From positions 310,001-374,000 of the forward strand of contig NZ_JAUXYL010000007.1 of assembly GCF_030694375.1 (NCBI RefSeq): 64,000 nucleotides of DNA. Reading direction: 5' to 3'. The notes beneath the pieces were generated by a model, which was not told where the DNA came from, ran no database searches, and was given only the letters and a program-made list of their open reading frames with translations. The position numbers and the translations under genes are program-made. Below are positions 51,988 through 60,977 of the stretch, piece after piece; position 1 is the first letter of the stretch, and each line of letters opens with the position of its first letter. Source of the stretch: Algoriphagus sp. (GTDB lineage Bacteria; Bacteroidota; Bacteroidia; Cytophagales; Cyclobacteriaceae).

Positions 51988-53013
51988 CTTATCAGAAAAA
52001 GGGAATTCAATGAGCTTTCCCTCCTTTGATGAAAAATAGATCGCCCGGATCAGCTCAACTGATTTTCGGGCAGTTTTACCATCTACGACTGGATTTAAAT
52101 TTTCCTTAATAGCATTAATAAATAATCTCCATTGCTCCAAGTGCAATTGATGGCCTATCGCCGTAGGATCCGAAGCCCCCGATCCACCGGCATTTTCAGT
52201 TGGTTTTACAGATTCAAAACTTCCTTTTACATTCCATTGCGTTAGTTTTCCAGCTTCCAGGATTGCACTTCCTTCCGTCCCAAAAATCTCAATCCGCTCC
52301 GAATATCCGGGATAAAGTGCAGTGGCTGAAGTAATATTTCCCAAAGCTCCATTTTTGAAATTCACAATGGCAGCTCCCAAATCCTCCCCTTCGATAGGAT
52401 ACAAGGTCGTCTGAACCTGCCCAAAGACGCTTTTCACCTCGCCCATCAGATCCAAAAGCAAATCAATTGTATGAATACCTTGGTTAATCAATGCGCCTCC
52501 TCCGTCCGCCTTCAATGTGCCTTTCCAGTTGCTGGTGGAATAGTAAGCAGAATCTCTAAACCAATTGACGTAAGCATTCCCCATAAGGAGTCGACCAAAA
52601 ACACCATCTGAAACTGCCTTCTTCAGTTTTTGGTAATCCTCGGTAAATCGGTTTTGGAATATCACAGCGAGTTTAACCCTGTTTTCTTCGCAGCAGGCTA
52701 TCAGTTGGTCAGTTCTATCCAGATTGATTTCAATTGGCTTTTCGATCATAAGATGTTTCCCCGCTTTCGCAGCCGCTAATGCCGGCTCCAAATGCATCCC
52801 GCTCGGGGTACAAACGCAGACAATAGCTAACTCAGGCAAACTCAGAAATTCATTCAAATCCGAAAAAACGGAAATTCCAAATTGAGCTTTTGCTTTTGCA
52901 GCACTTTCGGGATTGGGATTGTACAATGCCACTAATTCCGCTCCTTCAATTTCGGCAATAGCCTGGGCGTGTTTGCCTACGATTGACCCTGTTCCGATGA
53001 TTCCGATATTCAT
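51982..53013 (-). CDS. Gfo/Idh/MocA family oxidoreductase
   Basis: NAD(P)-dependent sugar dehydrogenase. Rossmann loop G-I-I-G-T-G-S-I-V-G-K-H, the family's E-K-P-I-E-I segment and G-I-H-T-I-D in the substrate domain. 343 aa, normal. Convergent neighbours are absent: it lies on the same strand as the TRAP genes, 214 bases upstream of DctP, and its leader carries unit 1 of a repeat also found before the VOC gene. Confidence 0.92.
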   Translation of the reverse strand: MNIGIIGTGSIVGKHAQAIAEIEGAELVALYNPNPESAAKAKAQFGISVFSDLNEFLSLPELAIVCVCTPSGMHLEPALAAAKAGKHLMIEKPIEINLDRTDQLIACCEENRVKLAVIFQNRFTEDYQKLKKAVSDGVFGRLLMGNAYVNWFRDSAYYSTSNWKGTLKADGGGALINQGIHTIDLLLDLMGEVKSVFGQVQTTLYPIEGEDLGAAIVNFKNGALGNITSATALYPGYSERIEIFGTEGSAILEAGKLTQWNVKGSFESVKPTENAGGSGASDPTAIGHQLHLEQWRLFINAIKENLNPVVDGKTARKSVELIRAIYFSSKEGKLIEFPFSDKT

Positions 53014-53106
53014 GTGATTATAATTGTTTTTTAAAGGCCATCCCGATTGCTATCGGGAGGAATCTCGCATTTATTGTAATTATCCCACTGGGTGATATTA
53101 CTAGGT
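53010..53106 (-). repeat. Leader repeat unit 1 (before the Gfo gene)
   Basis: On the minus strand it runs from CCCAGTGGGATAATTA through GATTCCTC to AAAAAACAATTATAATCAC-ATG at the start codon. The same order of words precedes the VOC gene. It includes the small palindrome CCCGAT/ATCGGG at 53044-53058. Confidence 0.65.
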
Positions 53107-53118
53107 TCATGCTCAATT

Positions 53119-54132
53119 TCATACTTCTAGTTGTTTAAGGATTTCTTCCCAAGTGAATTCTTGGACAGGAATTCCACTTTTTAGATTTTTCGAACGGATT
53201 TGCAATACTTTTTCCCCGGGAAATCGAACGGCTTCACCTTCAAAAACGGCAGAATTTTTAAGATTATCAAGGATGGTATCAGTCTTTTGCTCCATCCATT
53301 CCATCAAGTCCAACTTGACTGGATCAAAGCAGATAAAAACCTGAGAAAGACCATATTCATCACCATTGTGGTCAACCTCATGTGTGGAGTTTCCCCCTGA
53401 AAGTATAGACACCAGCAAATCCAGCATCAAAGAAAGGCCTGCCCCTTTCCACAGACCCATGGGCAAGGCAAGGTGATTTTCCAAAATCACTTTTGGGTCT
53501 TTTGTCAGCTTTCCTTGCTGATCAAAACCTCCCTCATAAGGCAACTCCTGACCTCTTTGCGCAAACAGGCTCATTTGGCCATACGCAAATTGCGACATGG
53601 CCATATCCAGAACCACGGGAGATTCCTTCCTGGGAATCCCTACTACAAGCGGATTATTACCAAGGATGGGCTCACTTCCACCCCAAGTTGGCATATTGGG
53701 TTTGGTATTGGTAAAGCAGATTCCAATGCAGCCGGCATCAACTGCCTGCCAACCAAAATTCCCTCCCCGCATCCAGTGATTCGTCTGGGCAAGGGTGACA
53801 CAACCAATTCCAAACTCCTTGGAAAGACTGATAGCCCGCTCCATTGCAAAATGTGCATTTAGATTTCCCGGCCCCAAATTACCATCCCAGCGCTCAAACA
53901 TTCCGATTTTACTCAGTATTGTTGGTGAATGGGATGGTTTGACATAGCCCTTTTCTATAAATTCCAGGAAAAGCGGAAATCGGTTGACCCCGTGAGACCG
54001 GACTCCATCCAGATCAGTTTTCGCAAAAAGAGTAGCGCAGCGAATCGCACGGCTTTCCTCAAAACCAAACTTCAGTAAAATCTGCTTGAGCGTTGAAACC
54101 AACTCGTCAAACGATACCAGAACATCATTCAT
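53119..54132 (-). CDS. Ldh family (malate/L-lactate dehydrogenase type) oxidoreductase
   Basis: NAD(P)H-dependent reductase of the LDH2/MDH2 family, like YiaK (2,3-diketo-L-gulonate reductase). Motifs: D-G-V-R-S-H-G-V-N-R-F (catalytic His), N-H-W-M-R-G-G-N-F-G-W, C-F-T-N-T-K-P and V-V-L-D-M-A-M-S. 337 aa. Lies 44 bases after the VOC gene and leads to the Gfo and TRAP genes on the same strand, so a shared catabolic route for a sugar acid is likely. Confidence 0.9.
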   Translation of the reverse strand: MNDVLVSFDELVSTLKQILLKFGFEESRAIRCATLFAKTDLDGVRSHGVNRFPLFLEFIEKGYVKPSHSPTILSKIGMFERWDGNLGPGNLNAHFAMERAISLSKEFGIGCVTLAQTNHWMRGGNFGWQAVDAGCIGICFTNTKPNMPTWGGSEPILGNNPLVVGIPRKESPVVLDMAMSQFAYGQMSLFAQRGQELPYEGGFDQQGKLTKDPKVILENHLALPMGLWKGAGLSLMLDLLVSILSGGNSTHEVDHNGDEYGLSQVFICFDPVKLDLMEWMEQKTDTILDNLKNSAVFEGEAVRFPGEKVLQIRSKNLKSGIPVQEFTWEEILKQLEV

Positions 54133-54176
54133 ATTCGCTTAAAGAAAGAAAAAATGGTCACAAATCCGAAATTTGA

Positions 54177-54569
54177 TTAATGGTCTTTCAACATGAGTAT
54201 TGATCTTTTGCAAAACTGAATACAAATTCCCCAAGGATCTCTGAGCATCACCAGGTGAGAACTATCTGGCAAAATATCATCGCTCATTTCACTTGCCCCT
54301 GCATTGATCAATCGGGCTTTATCTTTGGCAGGGTCCTCTGATACAAAAGCCAAATGAACTGCCAAGGGATGAAAGCGGGTGAAATCAAGTGTTTCACCTT
54401 TGGGATTACTGTAGATTTCCAGCAGTATCGTACCACTGTCATCTGCGAGAAAAGTCATGTATGGCGCTTCAGTCATCTTTTTCACCACTTTCAATCCAAG
54501 GTGAGCTTCGTACCAAATGGACATTTCTTGGGCATTTGGGACATTTAGTGCAAAGTGTTCGAATTTCAT
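54177..54569 (-). CDS. VOC family protein (glyoxalase-like)
   Basis: 130 aa vicinal-oxygen-chelate protein with two beta-alpha-beta-beta-beta units: M-K-F-E-H-F-A-L-N-V-P at the start, L-L-E-I-Y-S-N in the middle, F-H-P-L-A-V-H-L-A-F and a final L-R-D-P-W-G-I-C-I-Q-F. Metal ligands (His/Glu) are present. Probably a dioxygenase-, epimerase- or lyase-type accessory enzyme in the same locus. Confidence 0.88.
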   Translation of the reverse strand: MKFEHFALNVPNAQEMSIWYEAHLGLKVVKKMTEAPYMTFLADDSGTILLEIYSNPKGETLDFTRFHPLAVHLAFVSEDPAKDKARLINAGASEMSDDILPDSSHLVMLRDPWGICIQFCKRSILMLKDH

Positions 54570-54790
54570 GTGTTTATAATTGTTTTTTAGCGGTCACATG
54601 GAATCTTCGCATGGTCGATAATCACCCCAGTGTGTGACTTTTTAGTCATGCCTGTCTGCCTCAGGCAGGCTCGATTTCATGTGTTTATAATTTGATTTTT
54701 ATTTGTCACATGGAATACCCTAAATAATCATCCCCCTGTGTGAGAAGCCATTCTCATGGGCATTTCATGTGTTTATAATTTGTTTTTCAG
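54565..54790 (-). repeat. Three tandem leader repeat units, two of them orphan
   Basis: Unit 2 (54565-54636) is the VOC gene's own leader. Units 3 (54674-54742) and 4 (54762-54790, truncated) stand upstream with no gene attached. On the minus strand each carries AAATTATAAACACATGAAAT or a near copy; units 2 and 3 also share CATGTGAC and ATTCC words and start CACACTGGGG or CACACAGGGG. Unit 3's ATG opens 12 codons, unit 4's four codons. A GCCTG/CAGGC palindrome lies at 54650-54670. Confidence 0.75.
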
Positions 54791-54796
54791 TTCGGA

Positions 54797-55570
54797 TTAA
54801 TTCATTTCAGTTTTGGCCCAAACCCGGGGGTCCAATTTCATCAGTCGCACCAGAGCCAGGTACAACTCCTGCCTAGAACGGAAAAACTCCCAGGGTCTTT
54901 CGAAGAAATTCTCGAGTGCCACAGCAAAAAACTCGTGTTCATTGAGCGCGGCATTTTCCCTGAACAAAGCGTTTTCCCCGGATTTCACCTTCTCTATTTC
55001 CTCAGGAACGAGGGTTTTGTAGGTTTTCCATGCCTGAGGCTCAAATTCCTTTTCTCCATCTGTGTCAATTTGGTTTGCAAGTTTGAGCGCATGGGCTATT
55101 TCGTGAATACCAAGATTCACTCCATCATTTTCATCCAAAAGTCCTTCCACAAAACAACGCCAAGAGATCACTATCAGTCCGAATTTGGGGTTGACTTCCC
55201 CTCGGTGATATGTTTTGTTAGATGTGCTGTAGTAGGCATTGGGATACACCAAAATGGTATGAAAATGCGCCAAACGGAGTCGCTTCCAGCCAAAAGTAAC
55301 CATGGCAATCGTGGCACTGATTAAAAGCTCCATTTCCGCTGTCACTTCTAAGAGTCCTCCACGCGGTATAAATTTTTTTGTAGAAAGGACCATCTCGAGT
55401 TTTTCCAAAAACTCCTTTTTGTGCTGTGGATTCAATCGATTAAAAAATGAAAAATACTTCTCCAGATAAGTCAGGTCTTCTTGACTTAATTTCCTTTTAA
55501 AAAGTAAAAAACGAGCCTGCTCCATCCACCATCTCGCTCGCTTCAACAAGTAATAACTTCGAATCATCAT
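54797..55570 (-). CDS. Zinc-dependent M90 peptidase (MtfA-like)
   Basis: 257 aa with the zinc motif H156-E-I-A-H160 and the downstream D-T-D-G-E of MtfA-type peptidases. N-terminal hydrophobic patches are short, so probably cytoplasmic. In Escherichia coli the relative MtfA controls the Mlc regulator of sugar transport; no such target is visible here. Ends next to the tandem leader repeats. Confidence 0.87.
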   Translation of the reverse strand: MMIRSYYLLKRARWWMEQARFLLFKRKLSQEDLTYLEKYFSFFNRLNPQHKKEFLEKLEMVLSTKKFIPRGGLLEVTAEMELLISATIAMVTFGWKRLRLAHFHTILVYPNAYYSTSNKTYHRGEVNPKFGLIVISWRCFVEGLLDENDGVNLGIHEIAHALKLANQIDTDGEKEFEPQAWKTYKTLVPEEIEKVKSGENALFRENAALNEHEFFAVALENFFERPWEFFRSRQELYLALVRLMKLDPRVWAKTEMN

Positions 55571-55574
55571 GAAA

Positions 55575-55608
55575 ACAAAAATGGCAATTACCTAAAGGTA
55601 ATTGCCAT
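55575..55608 (-). terminator. Terminator of rny
   Basis: A perfect 13-bp stem (ATGGCAATTACCT and its complement) with a 2-base loop; TTTTTG then TTTTC follow on the minus strand. 24 bases past the rny stop. Confidence 0.88.
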
Positions 55609-55631
55609 GGATTTGCTATGCAAATGGTTCC

Positions 55632-57197
55632 TTATCTCGCGTAGTTGACTGCTCTCATTTCACGGATTACAGTCACTTTGATTTGACCAGGATACTGCAT
55701 TTCTTTTTCAATTTTTTGAGAAATATCAAAGGAAAGCTTACCGGCAGTTTGATCGTCCACATTGTCCGCATCAACAAGGATACGAAGTTCTCGACCTGCC
55801 TGCATCGCAAAGCATTTGTTCACTCCGTCAAACGCAAGCGCAAGCTCTTCAAGCTCTTTGAGGCGCTTGATGTAGCTATCCATGATTTCGCGACGTGCGC
55901 CCGGCCTTGAGCCTGATATCGCGTCACAGGCCTGAACGATCGGGGATATCATAGAGGTCATTTCGATCTCATCATGGTGAGCACCGATGGCATTGCAGAT
56001 TTCGGGATGTTCTTTGTAGCGTTTTGCCAACTCCATTCCAAGTACGGCGTGCGGCAATTCCTGTTCTTCCGGCCAGACTTTTCCGATATCGTGAAGTAAT
56101 CCTGCACGCTTGGCAAGCTTGGCGTTGAGACCCATTTCAGCAGCCATGGTAGCGGCCAGTTTGGCCACTTCTCTGGAGTGCTGAAGGAGGTTCTGTCCGT
56201 AGGAAGATCGAAATCTCATCCGTCCCACCATCCGGATCAATTCGGGATGAAGCCCGTGAATTCCCAAATCGATGCAGGTACGCTCACCGATTTCAACAAT
56301 TTCTTCCTCGATATTTTTCTCGGTTTTTGCAACTACTTCTTCAATTCGTGCCGGGTGGATTCTTCCATCCTGCACCAATCTATGAAGTGAAAGTCTGGCG
56401 ATCTCTCTTCTTACCGGATCAAATCCGGAGATAATGATCGCTTCTGGCGTATCATCCACCACGATTTCCACACCGGTAGCCGCTTCCAGAGCCCGGATGT
56501 TTCTTCCTTCCCGACCGATGATTTTACCTTTGATATCGTCGCTTTCAATGTTGAAGACAGATACACAGTTTTCCACTGCATGTTCCGTCGCCGTGCGCTG
56601 GATGGTATCCAAAACGATCTTTTTCGCCTGTTTGGTAGCGGTCAATTTCGCCTCATCCAAGATGTCTTTGATCTGTGAGGATGCCTTGGATTGTGCCTCT
56701 TCGGTCAACATTGTAATGATCTGATCTTTGGCTTCTTCCCGGGTCAGCCCGGCGATTTTTTCCAAATCGGCAATCCGCTGATTAGTGATTCGGTCAAGCT
56801 CTTCTTTTTTGACTTGGACCGAGTGAAGTTGGGCACTCAGATTTTCCTTCTTGCTGTCAAGTTCGGCTTCTTTTCTTTTCAGTGCTTCCTGCTCTTTGGA
56901 CACTTGACTCTGGAGTTGCTTGACTTTGTTTTCGTTGGTGATGATGATACTTTTCTTGTTATTCATCTCCTCGTCAAACTCCGACTTCAATTTCAGATAC
57001 TTTTCTTTAGCCTCCAGTATTCTGTCTTTCTTGATCGTCTCTGCAGTAAGCTCAGCCTCCCGAAGCATGGACTTGACCCTGACTTGGGTCTCTTCTTCCA
57101 ACTTCGCATTTTTATTTTTAATGAAAAATCCCGCCAATGCGGCACCCCCACCAAGCCCTACCAGGGCTGCGAGGATGATAAATAGTACGTCTGCCAT
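55632..57197 (-). CDS. rny: Ribonuclease Y
   Basis: Membrane-anchored endoribonuclease that starts mRNA decay. N-terminal membrane helix (about 3-25), long coiled coil (about 30-200), KH domain with [12 protein letters not shown], then an HD domain with H369-D370-I-G-K. 521 aa, normal. 66 bases after zapA in the standard Bacteroidota order. Confidence 0.97.
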   Translation of the reverse strand: MADVLFIILAALVGLGGGAALAGFFIKNKNAKLEEETQVRVKSMLREAELTAETIKKDRILEAKEKYLKLKSEFDEEMNNKKSIIITNENKVKQLQSQVSKEQEALKRKEAELDSKKENLSAQLHSVQVKKEELDRITNQRIADLEKIAGLTREEAKDQIITMLTEEAQSKASSQIKDILDEAKLTATKQAKKIVLDTIQRTATEHAVENCVSVFNIESDDIKGKIIGREGRNIRALEAATGVEIVVDDTPEAIIISGFDPVRREIARLSLHRLVQDGRIHPARIEEVVAKTEKNIEEEIVEIGERTCIDLGIHGLHPELIRMVGRMRFRSSYGQNLLQHSREVAKLAATMAAEMGLNAKLAKRAGLLHDIGKVWPEEQELPHAVLGMELAKRYKEHPEICNAIGAHHDEIEMTSMISPIVQACDAISGSRPGARREIMDSYIKRLKELEELALAFDGVNKCFAMQAGRELRILVDADNVDDQTAGKLSFDISQKIEKEMQYPGQIKVTVIREMRAVNYAR

Positions 57198-57263
57198 AGG
57201 TATTTATATAGTTATACTACCTCTCCGGCTCCGAAAATCCCAGAAACAAGTGGATATCAATAA

Positions 57264-57548
57264 TCAAACAGCCTTTGTCAACAAAGCTGAAATATGGGAA
57301 AGACTTTTACGAACATGTTCGCTGTCTTCAGCATTTACCTCATTGGTTTCGAGAGACTCTACCATGCAGTCAAAAGCTACCATGGCAAGCAAATCCTGAA
57401 AGTCATCCAAACCAAATTCGGCTTTATATTTCCTCAATTTTTCATTAATCAACTTCCCGGCATGCCTTATTTTAGCCTCATCTTCAGGCTTTACACGCAT
57501 AGGATATTCCCTTTCTCCGATTTTCACTCTGATGGCCAGCGTCTCCAT
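57264..57548 (-). CDS. zapA: Cell division protein ZapA
   Basis: 94 aa. ZapA cross-links FtsZ filaments at the division site. The start shows R-V-K-I-G-E-R-E-Y-P-M-R-V, followed by the N-L-x-K-Y/Y-K-A-E-F-G-L-D-D region and a coiled-coil C-terminus. Placed between a coiled-coil gene and rny, the usual Bacteroidota context. Separated by one base from the gene before it. Confidence 0.92.
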   Translation of the reverse strand: METLAIRVKIGEREYPMRVKPEDEAKIRHAGKLINEKLRKYKAEFGLDDFQDLLAMVAFDCMVESLETNEVNAEDSEHVRKSLSHISALLTKAV

Positions 57549-57549
57549 A

Positions 57550-57834
57550 TCATTCGGAAAGGTATGTGATCAAATGATCGATTTCTTGTATATAATTATT
57601 GATTAAGTCACTCATTTCGGTGGCATCCTCTGGATTCACCGGTCGGTTGTCCACAATGTTACTAATTTTAATCTTATTTTTAAAATGATGGATTTCCTGC
57701 TCTTTTTCCTGAATCCCCTGCTCCAACTGAGACAAACGAGCCTTTAACAGCTCATTTTCAGCAGATACCGACTCCAGTTTTTTACTGACCTGTACGGCCA
57801 GTTTTTCCAATTTTTGCAGTTCCTCGTGAATCAT
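57550..57834 (-). CDS. Coiled-coil protein next to zapA
   Basis: 94 aa, almost wholly coiled coil (E-E-L-Q-K-L-E-K-L-A-V-Q-V-S-K-K-L-E), with a C-terminal helix. It stands between pheT and zapA, a conserved place in this phylum; ZapB-like or other division-linked role is only an inference. Confidence 0.8.
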   Translation of the reverse strand: MIHEELQKLEKLAVQVSKKLESVSAENELLKARLSQLEQGIQEKEQEIHHFKNKIKISNIVDNRPVNPEDATEMSDLINNYIQEIDHLITYLSE

Positions 57835-57836
57835 TT

Positions 57837-60251
57837 TTAGCTTCTGATGATTGCTCCCACCTGTTCTTGGAAGGCCTGAATCAATTTACTCATTGTTTTC
57901 TCAATTACCTTATCGGTTAGGGTATTTTCCTGATCCTGCAGGTGGAAACTCAAAGCATAGGCCTTTTTCCCCGAATCAATTTTATCCCCCTGATACACAT
58001 CAAAAACTCCGATCTTTCTGACCAATTTCCCTCCCGCTTTCTCAGCTACTGATTTCACCTGATCATATGTCACAGCCTTGTCAATGACCAAAGAAAGATC
58101 TCGACGGACTTCGGGAAACTTGGAGATTTCCTGAAATTTCTTCAAACCTGATGCTTTTTTGGTCAATAGATCCCAATCAAGTTCAACAAACCAAACGTCC
58201 TGACGAACTTCAGCAAGCTTTAGAATTTTCTCATCGACCAAGCCCACTGTTCCGAGTACCTTTTCTCCCAATTTCAAAGTCAGACCATAGCTAAACGGTG
58301 CTGACTCATTCATTGAAACTTGTCCCACCTCGATATTCAGTCGCTCAAGAATTCGCTCTACGGTTGCATAGAGGTCCGAAAAACCGAAAGGCTTCTCAGG
58401 TTCAATCCAACTTTCAGAAGAACGGTTTCCCGAATGGAAAATTGCCAGCCTTCTTCCTTCTTTGTAGCCTTCCGCTATTTTCTGATAGACCGTTCCAAAC
58501 TCGAAACACTTCAAATCAGTCTGTCTGCGATTGATATTATGTGCCAATACCTCCAGGCCATTGAACAGCAGGGTCTGACGCATGACGCCAAGATCCTCGC
58601 TGAGCTTGTTGAATATTTCCACATTTACGGCCGAATCCACAAAACCTGATTTCTCGGCATAAACCGGTTTGGTTAGGCTGTTGGTGATCATTTCAAAATA
58701 CCCCTGCCCGGCCAGCATCTCAGTCATTCGGTACTGAAGCTTGTTCAGATCTTTAACTGGATGTTCCGCCAAATAATCGGTTTTGAGGTTTTCGGAAAGC
58801 TCCACTTGATGGAAGCCATAAATCCTTAATATTTCCTCTATAATATCAGCTTCTCGGGTCACATCGACACGATATGGCTTCACGATTGCCGTGAATCCGT
58901 CGTTGGTTTCATTTTCAACATTGATATCGAGACTTTCCAAAATGGACTTCACTTCGGAAGGAGCGATTCTCTTCCCAATCAGTCTATTTATATGGCCGTA
59001 GTTCACAGCGATCACAAAATCCTGAACAGGATCTGGATAAAGATCGATGATTTCAGAAGCAACTTTGCCTCCGGCAATTTCCTGCAGCAAAGCCACTGCA
59101 CGCTTAAGTGCATAAACCGGCATATTCGGATCCGTTCCCCGCTCAAATCGGAAGGAAGCATCCGTTTTCAATCCATGAAACTGCGAGCCCTTACGGATTA
59201 CATCCGGAGAGAAATAGGCGGATTCCAAGAAAATGGATGTCGTCTGATCACTAACTCCAGAATGATTCCCTCCGAAAATTCCCGCAATACACATACCCCC
59301 GGTAGGATCACAGATCATCAGCTCTTCCCCCGAGAGTTTCCGCTCCTTCCCATCCAACGTGACAAAAGGTGTTCCTTTTGGAAGCTTTCCTACGATGATT
59401 TTTCCACTGGAAATCTTATCCGCATCAAATGCGTGGAGCGGCTGTCCCAAATCATGCAAAATGAAATTGGTGATGTCCACAACATTATTTATCGGCTCCA
59501 AATCAAGGGATCTCAGAAAATTCTGAAGCCATTGAGGCGATGGCCCAACCTTCAGGTCCGTCATCACCACTCCTGCATAGCGTGGGCAATCCACTGGACT
59601 CTTAACTTCCACAGTGACTGTCGGCCCGGATATTTCTGAAATCAAAGGATTCTCTTCAGGAAGGTAGACCGAGCGGCCTAGCAAAGCCTTCAAATCTCTG
59701 GCAACTCCTAAATGAGACGCCGCATCTGCACGGTTTGGTGTTAAGCCGATCTCCAAAACATGATCCTGAGAAACTTCAAAATACTCGGAAGCCGGGGTTC
59801 CATTTGGTAGATCCGTGTTCAAAATCATAATGCCGGCATGGGAAGTTCCAATACCGATTTCGTCCTCAGCGCAGATCATACCTTCGGATGCTTGACCACG
59901 GATTTTAGCCTTTTTGATTTCAAAAGGCTCTCCTTCGCTTGGATACAGTTTTGCTCCTACAGTAGCTACGACTACCTTTTGCCCAGACGCCACATTTGGA
60001 GCCCCGCAGACAATCTGAGAAGGGGTACCCGTACCAATATCCACAGTAGTAAGGCTGAGTTTGTCCGCATCCGGGTGTTTTTCGCAGGTCAAAACCTCCC
60101 CGATCACCACACCTTCCAAGCCTCCACGGACAGACACAAATTCCTCAACCGCTTCCACTTCTAAACCCGAGCGGGTAAGCAATACGGCGATTTCTTCTGG
60201 GCTTTCTGTTAGAGAAATATATTTTTTTAAGCGATTAATCGAGATTTTCAT
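57837..60251 (-). CDS. pheT: Phenylalanine-tRNA ligase beta subunit
   Basis: 804 aa. N-terminal tRNA-binding domain (C-E-K-H-P-D-A-D-K-L), B3/B4 editing core (about 200-380), catalytic-like domain, and C-terminal ferredoxin-fold anticodon-binding domain (F-P-E-V-R-R-D-L-S-L-V-I). Charges tRNA-Phe together with PheS, which is not in this window. Two bases separate it from the coiled-coil gene. Confidence 0.97.
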   Translation of the reverse strand: MKISINRLKKYISLTESPEEIAVLLTRSGLEVEAVEEFVSVRGGLEGVVIGEVLTCEKHPDADKLSLTTVDIGTGTPSQIVCGAPNVASGQKVVVATVGAKLYPSEGEPFEIKKAKIRGQASEGMICAEDEIGIGTSHAGIMILNTDLPNGTPASEYFEVSQDHVLEIGLTPNRADAASHLGVARDLKALLGRSVYLPEENPLISEISGPTVTVEVKSPVDCPRYAGVVMTDLKVGPSPQWLQNFLRSLDLEPINNVVDITNFILHDLGQPLHAFDADKISSGKIIVGKLPKGTPFVTLDGKERKLSGEELMICDPTGGMCIAGIFGGNHSGVSDQTTSIFLESAYFSPDVIRKGSQFHGLKTDASFRFERGTDPNMPVYALKRAVALLQEIAGGKVASEIIDLYPDPVQDFVIAVNYGHINRLIGKRIAPSEVKSILESLDINVENETNDGFTAIVKPYRVDVTREADIIEEILRIYGFHQVELSENLKTDYLAEHPVKDLNKLQYRMTEMLAGQGYFEMITNSLTKPVYAEKSGFVDSAVNVEIFNKLSEDLGVMRQTLLFNGLEVLAHNINRRQTDLKCFEFGTVYQKIAEGYKEGRRLAIFHSGNRSSESWIEPEKPFGFSDLYATVERILERLNIEVGQVSMNESAPFSYGLTLKLGEKVLGTVGLVDEKILKLAEVRQDVWFVELDWDLLTKKASGLKKFQEISKFPEVRRDLSLVIDKAVTYDQVKSVAEKAGGKLVRKIGVFDVYQGDKIDSGKKAYALSFHLQDQENTLTDKVIEKTMSKLIQAFQEQVGAIIRS

Positions 60252-60286
60252 AAATTTCTTCTTGCAGGAATCTGATCCTGATCTTC

Positions 60287-60312
60287 AACAAAAAAGGTGC
60301 TTTTGCACCTTT
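60287..60312 (-). terminator. Hairpin terminator between DUF1684 gene and pheT
   Basis: AAAGGTGC pairs with GCACCTTT around AAAA and is followed by a T-run on the minus strand. It lies 45 bases past the DUF1684 stop and 36 bases before pheT. A TAAATTTG box (60335-60328, full match to TAnnTTTG) lies just upstream of it, so a transcript from that box would cross the hairpin. Confidence 0.8.
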
Positions 60313-60356
60313 CATAAAACTGATTGGCAAATTTATAAGAATTGCTTCGGGCTTTC

Positions 60357-60977
60357 TTATTCTTTGTAATTTTTCTCCCCTGCTTCCAAGGCAATCTCCA
60401 AAAGATTTTCTTTGGGAGGAATCGGACAGGCATAGTCGGGATTGTAGGCGCAATAAGGATTGTATGCAAGATTAAAGTCCAGTGTGATACTGTTTTTACC
60501 ATCTTGCCTTACATTCAGGTAGCGCCCACCGCCGTAGGTTTCTCCCGCACTCGTGGCATCAGCAAAAGCCAAAAAGAAATTCCGCTTGTCCGCTTCGTCC
60601 ATCGCCTGGAGTAACAGCAATTTATTTGTCCTTCCTCCTAATTCAAATTCGGCAAAGGAATGTTCGATATACCGTTGCTTTGAACCGTCTGTCAAAGGGA
60701 CTTCCCGTACTTTTTTGTTTTCGATCGGTAATAAACGGGCTTTGACTTTGTAAGCAGGATTAATGTCATAAAAGGTCAACTTGGTAAACCCTCGTTTTTG
60801 CTCCTCAGTCAATGGTGATTCGATATTAAACCGGATAAACTTAAACTGCCGCTCCCGCTCTTTTTCGATTTTCTCCACATAGGCTTCGGGGCTTTCCGCC
60901 GCTGTAAACATGTAGGCGACAGCGGTGATCACCACCAATCCAACGGCAATGAGTAAAATGTAATTTGATTTTTTCAT
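60357..60977 (-). CDS. DUF1684 domain protein
   Basis: 206 aa with an N-terminal membrane anchor (about 5-24) and the strongly conserved DUF1684 core: F-A-D-A-T-S-A-G-E-T-Y-G-G-G-R-Y and A-Y-N-P-Y-C-A-Y-N-P-D-Y-A-C-P-I-P-P. Function unknown in the family. Directly adjoins radC (next base), so co-transcribed. Confidence 0.9.
   Translation of the reverse strand: MKKSNYILLIAVGLVVITAVAYMFTAAESPEAYVEKIEKERERQFKFIRFNIESPLTEEQKRGFTKLTFYDINPAYKVKARLLPIENKKVREVPLTDGSKQRYIEHSFAEFELGGRTNKLLLLQAMDEADKRNFFLAFADATSAGETYGGGRYLNVRQDGKNSITLDFNLAYNPYCAYNPDYACPIPPKENLLEIALEAGEKNYKE

Noticed and set aside
54797..55570. M90 peptidase as the regulator partner of the TRAP locus
   Set aside because: No Mlc-like regulator or shared operon; the gene is separated from the VOC gene by the repeat array.
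57198..57263. Possible 6S RNA between zapA and rny
   Set aside because: The gap is only 66 bases, too short for a 6S RNA, and no bubble-and-stem structure is seen.
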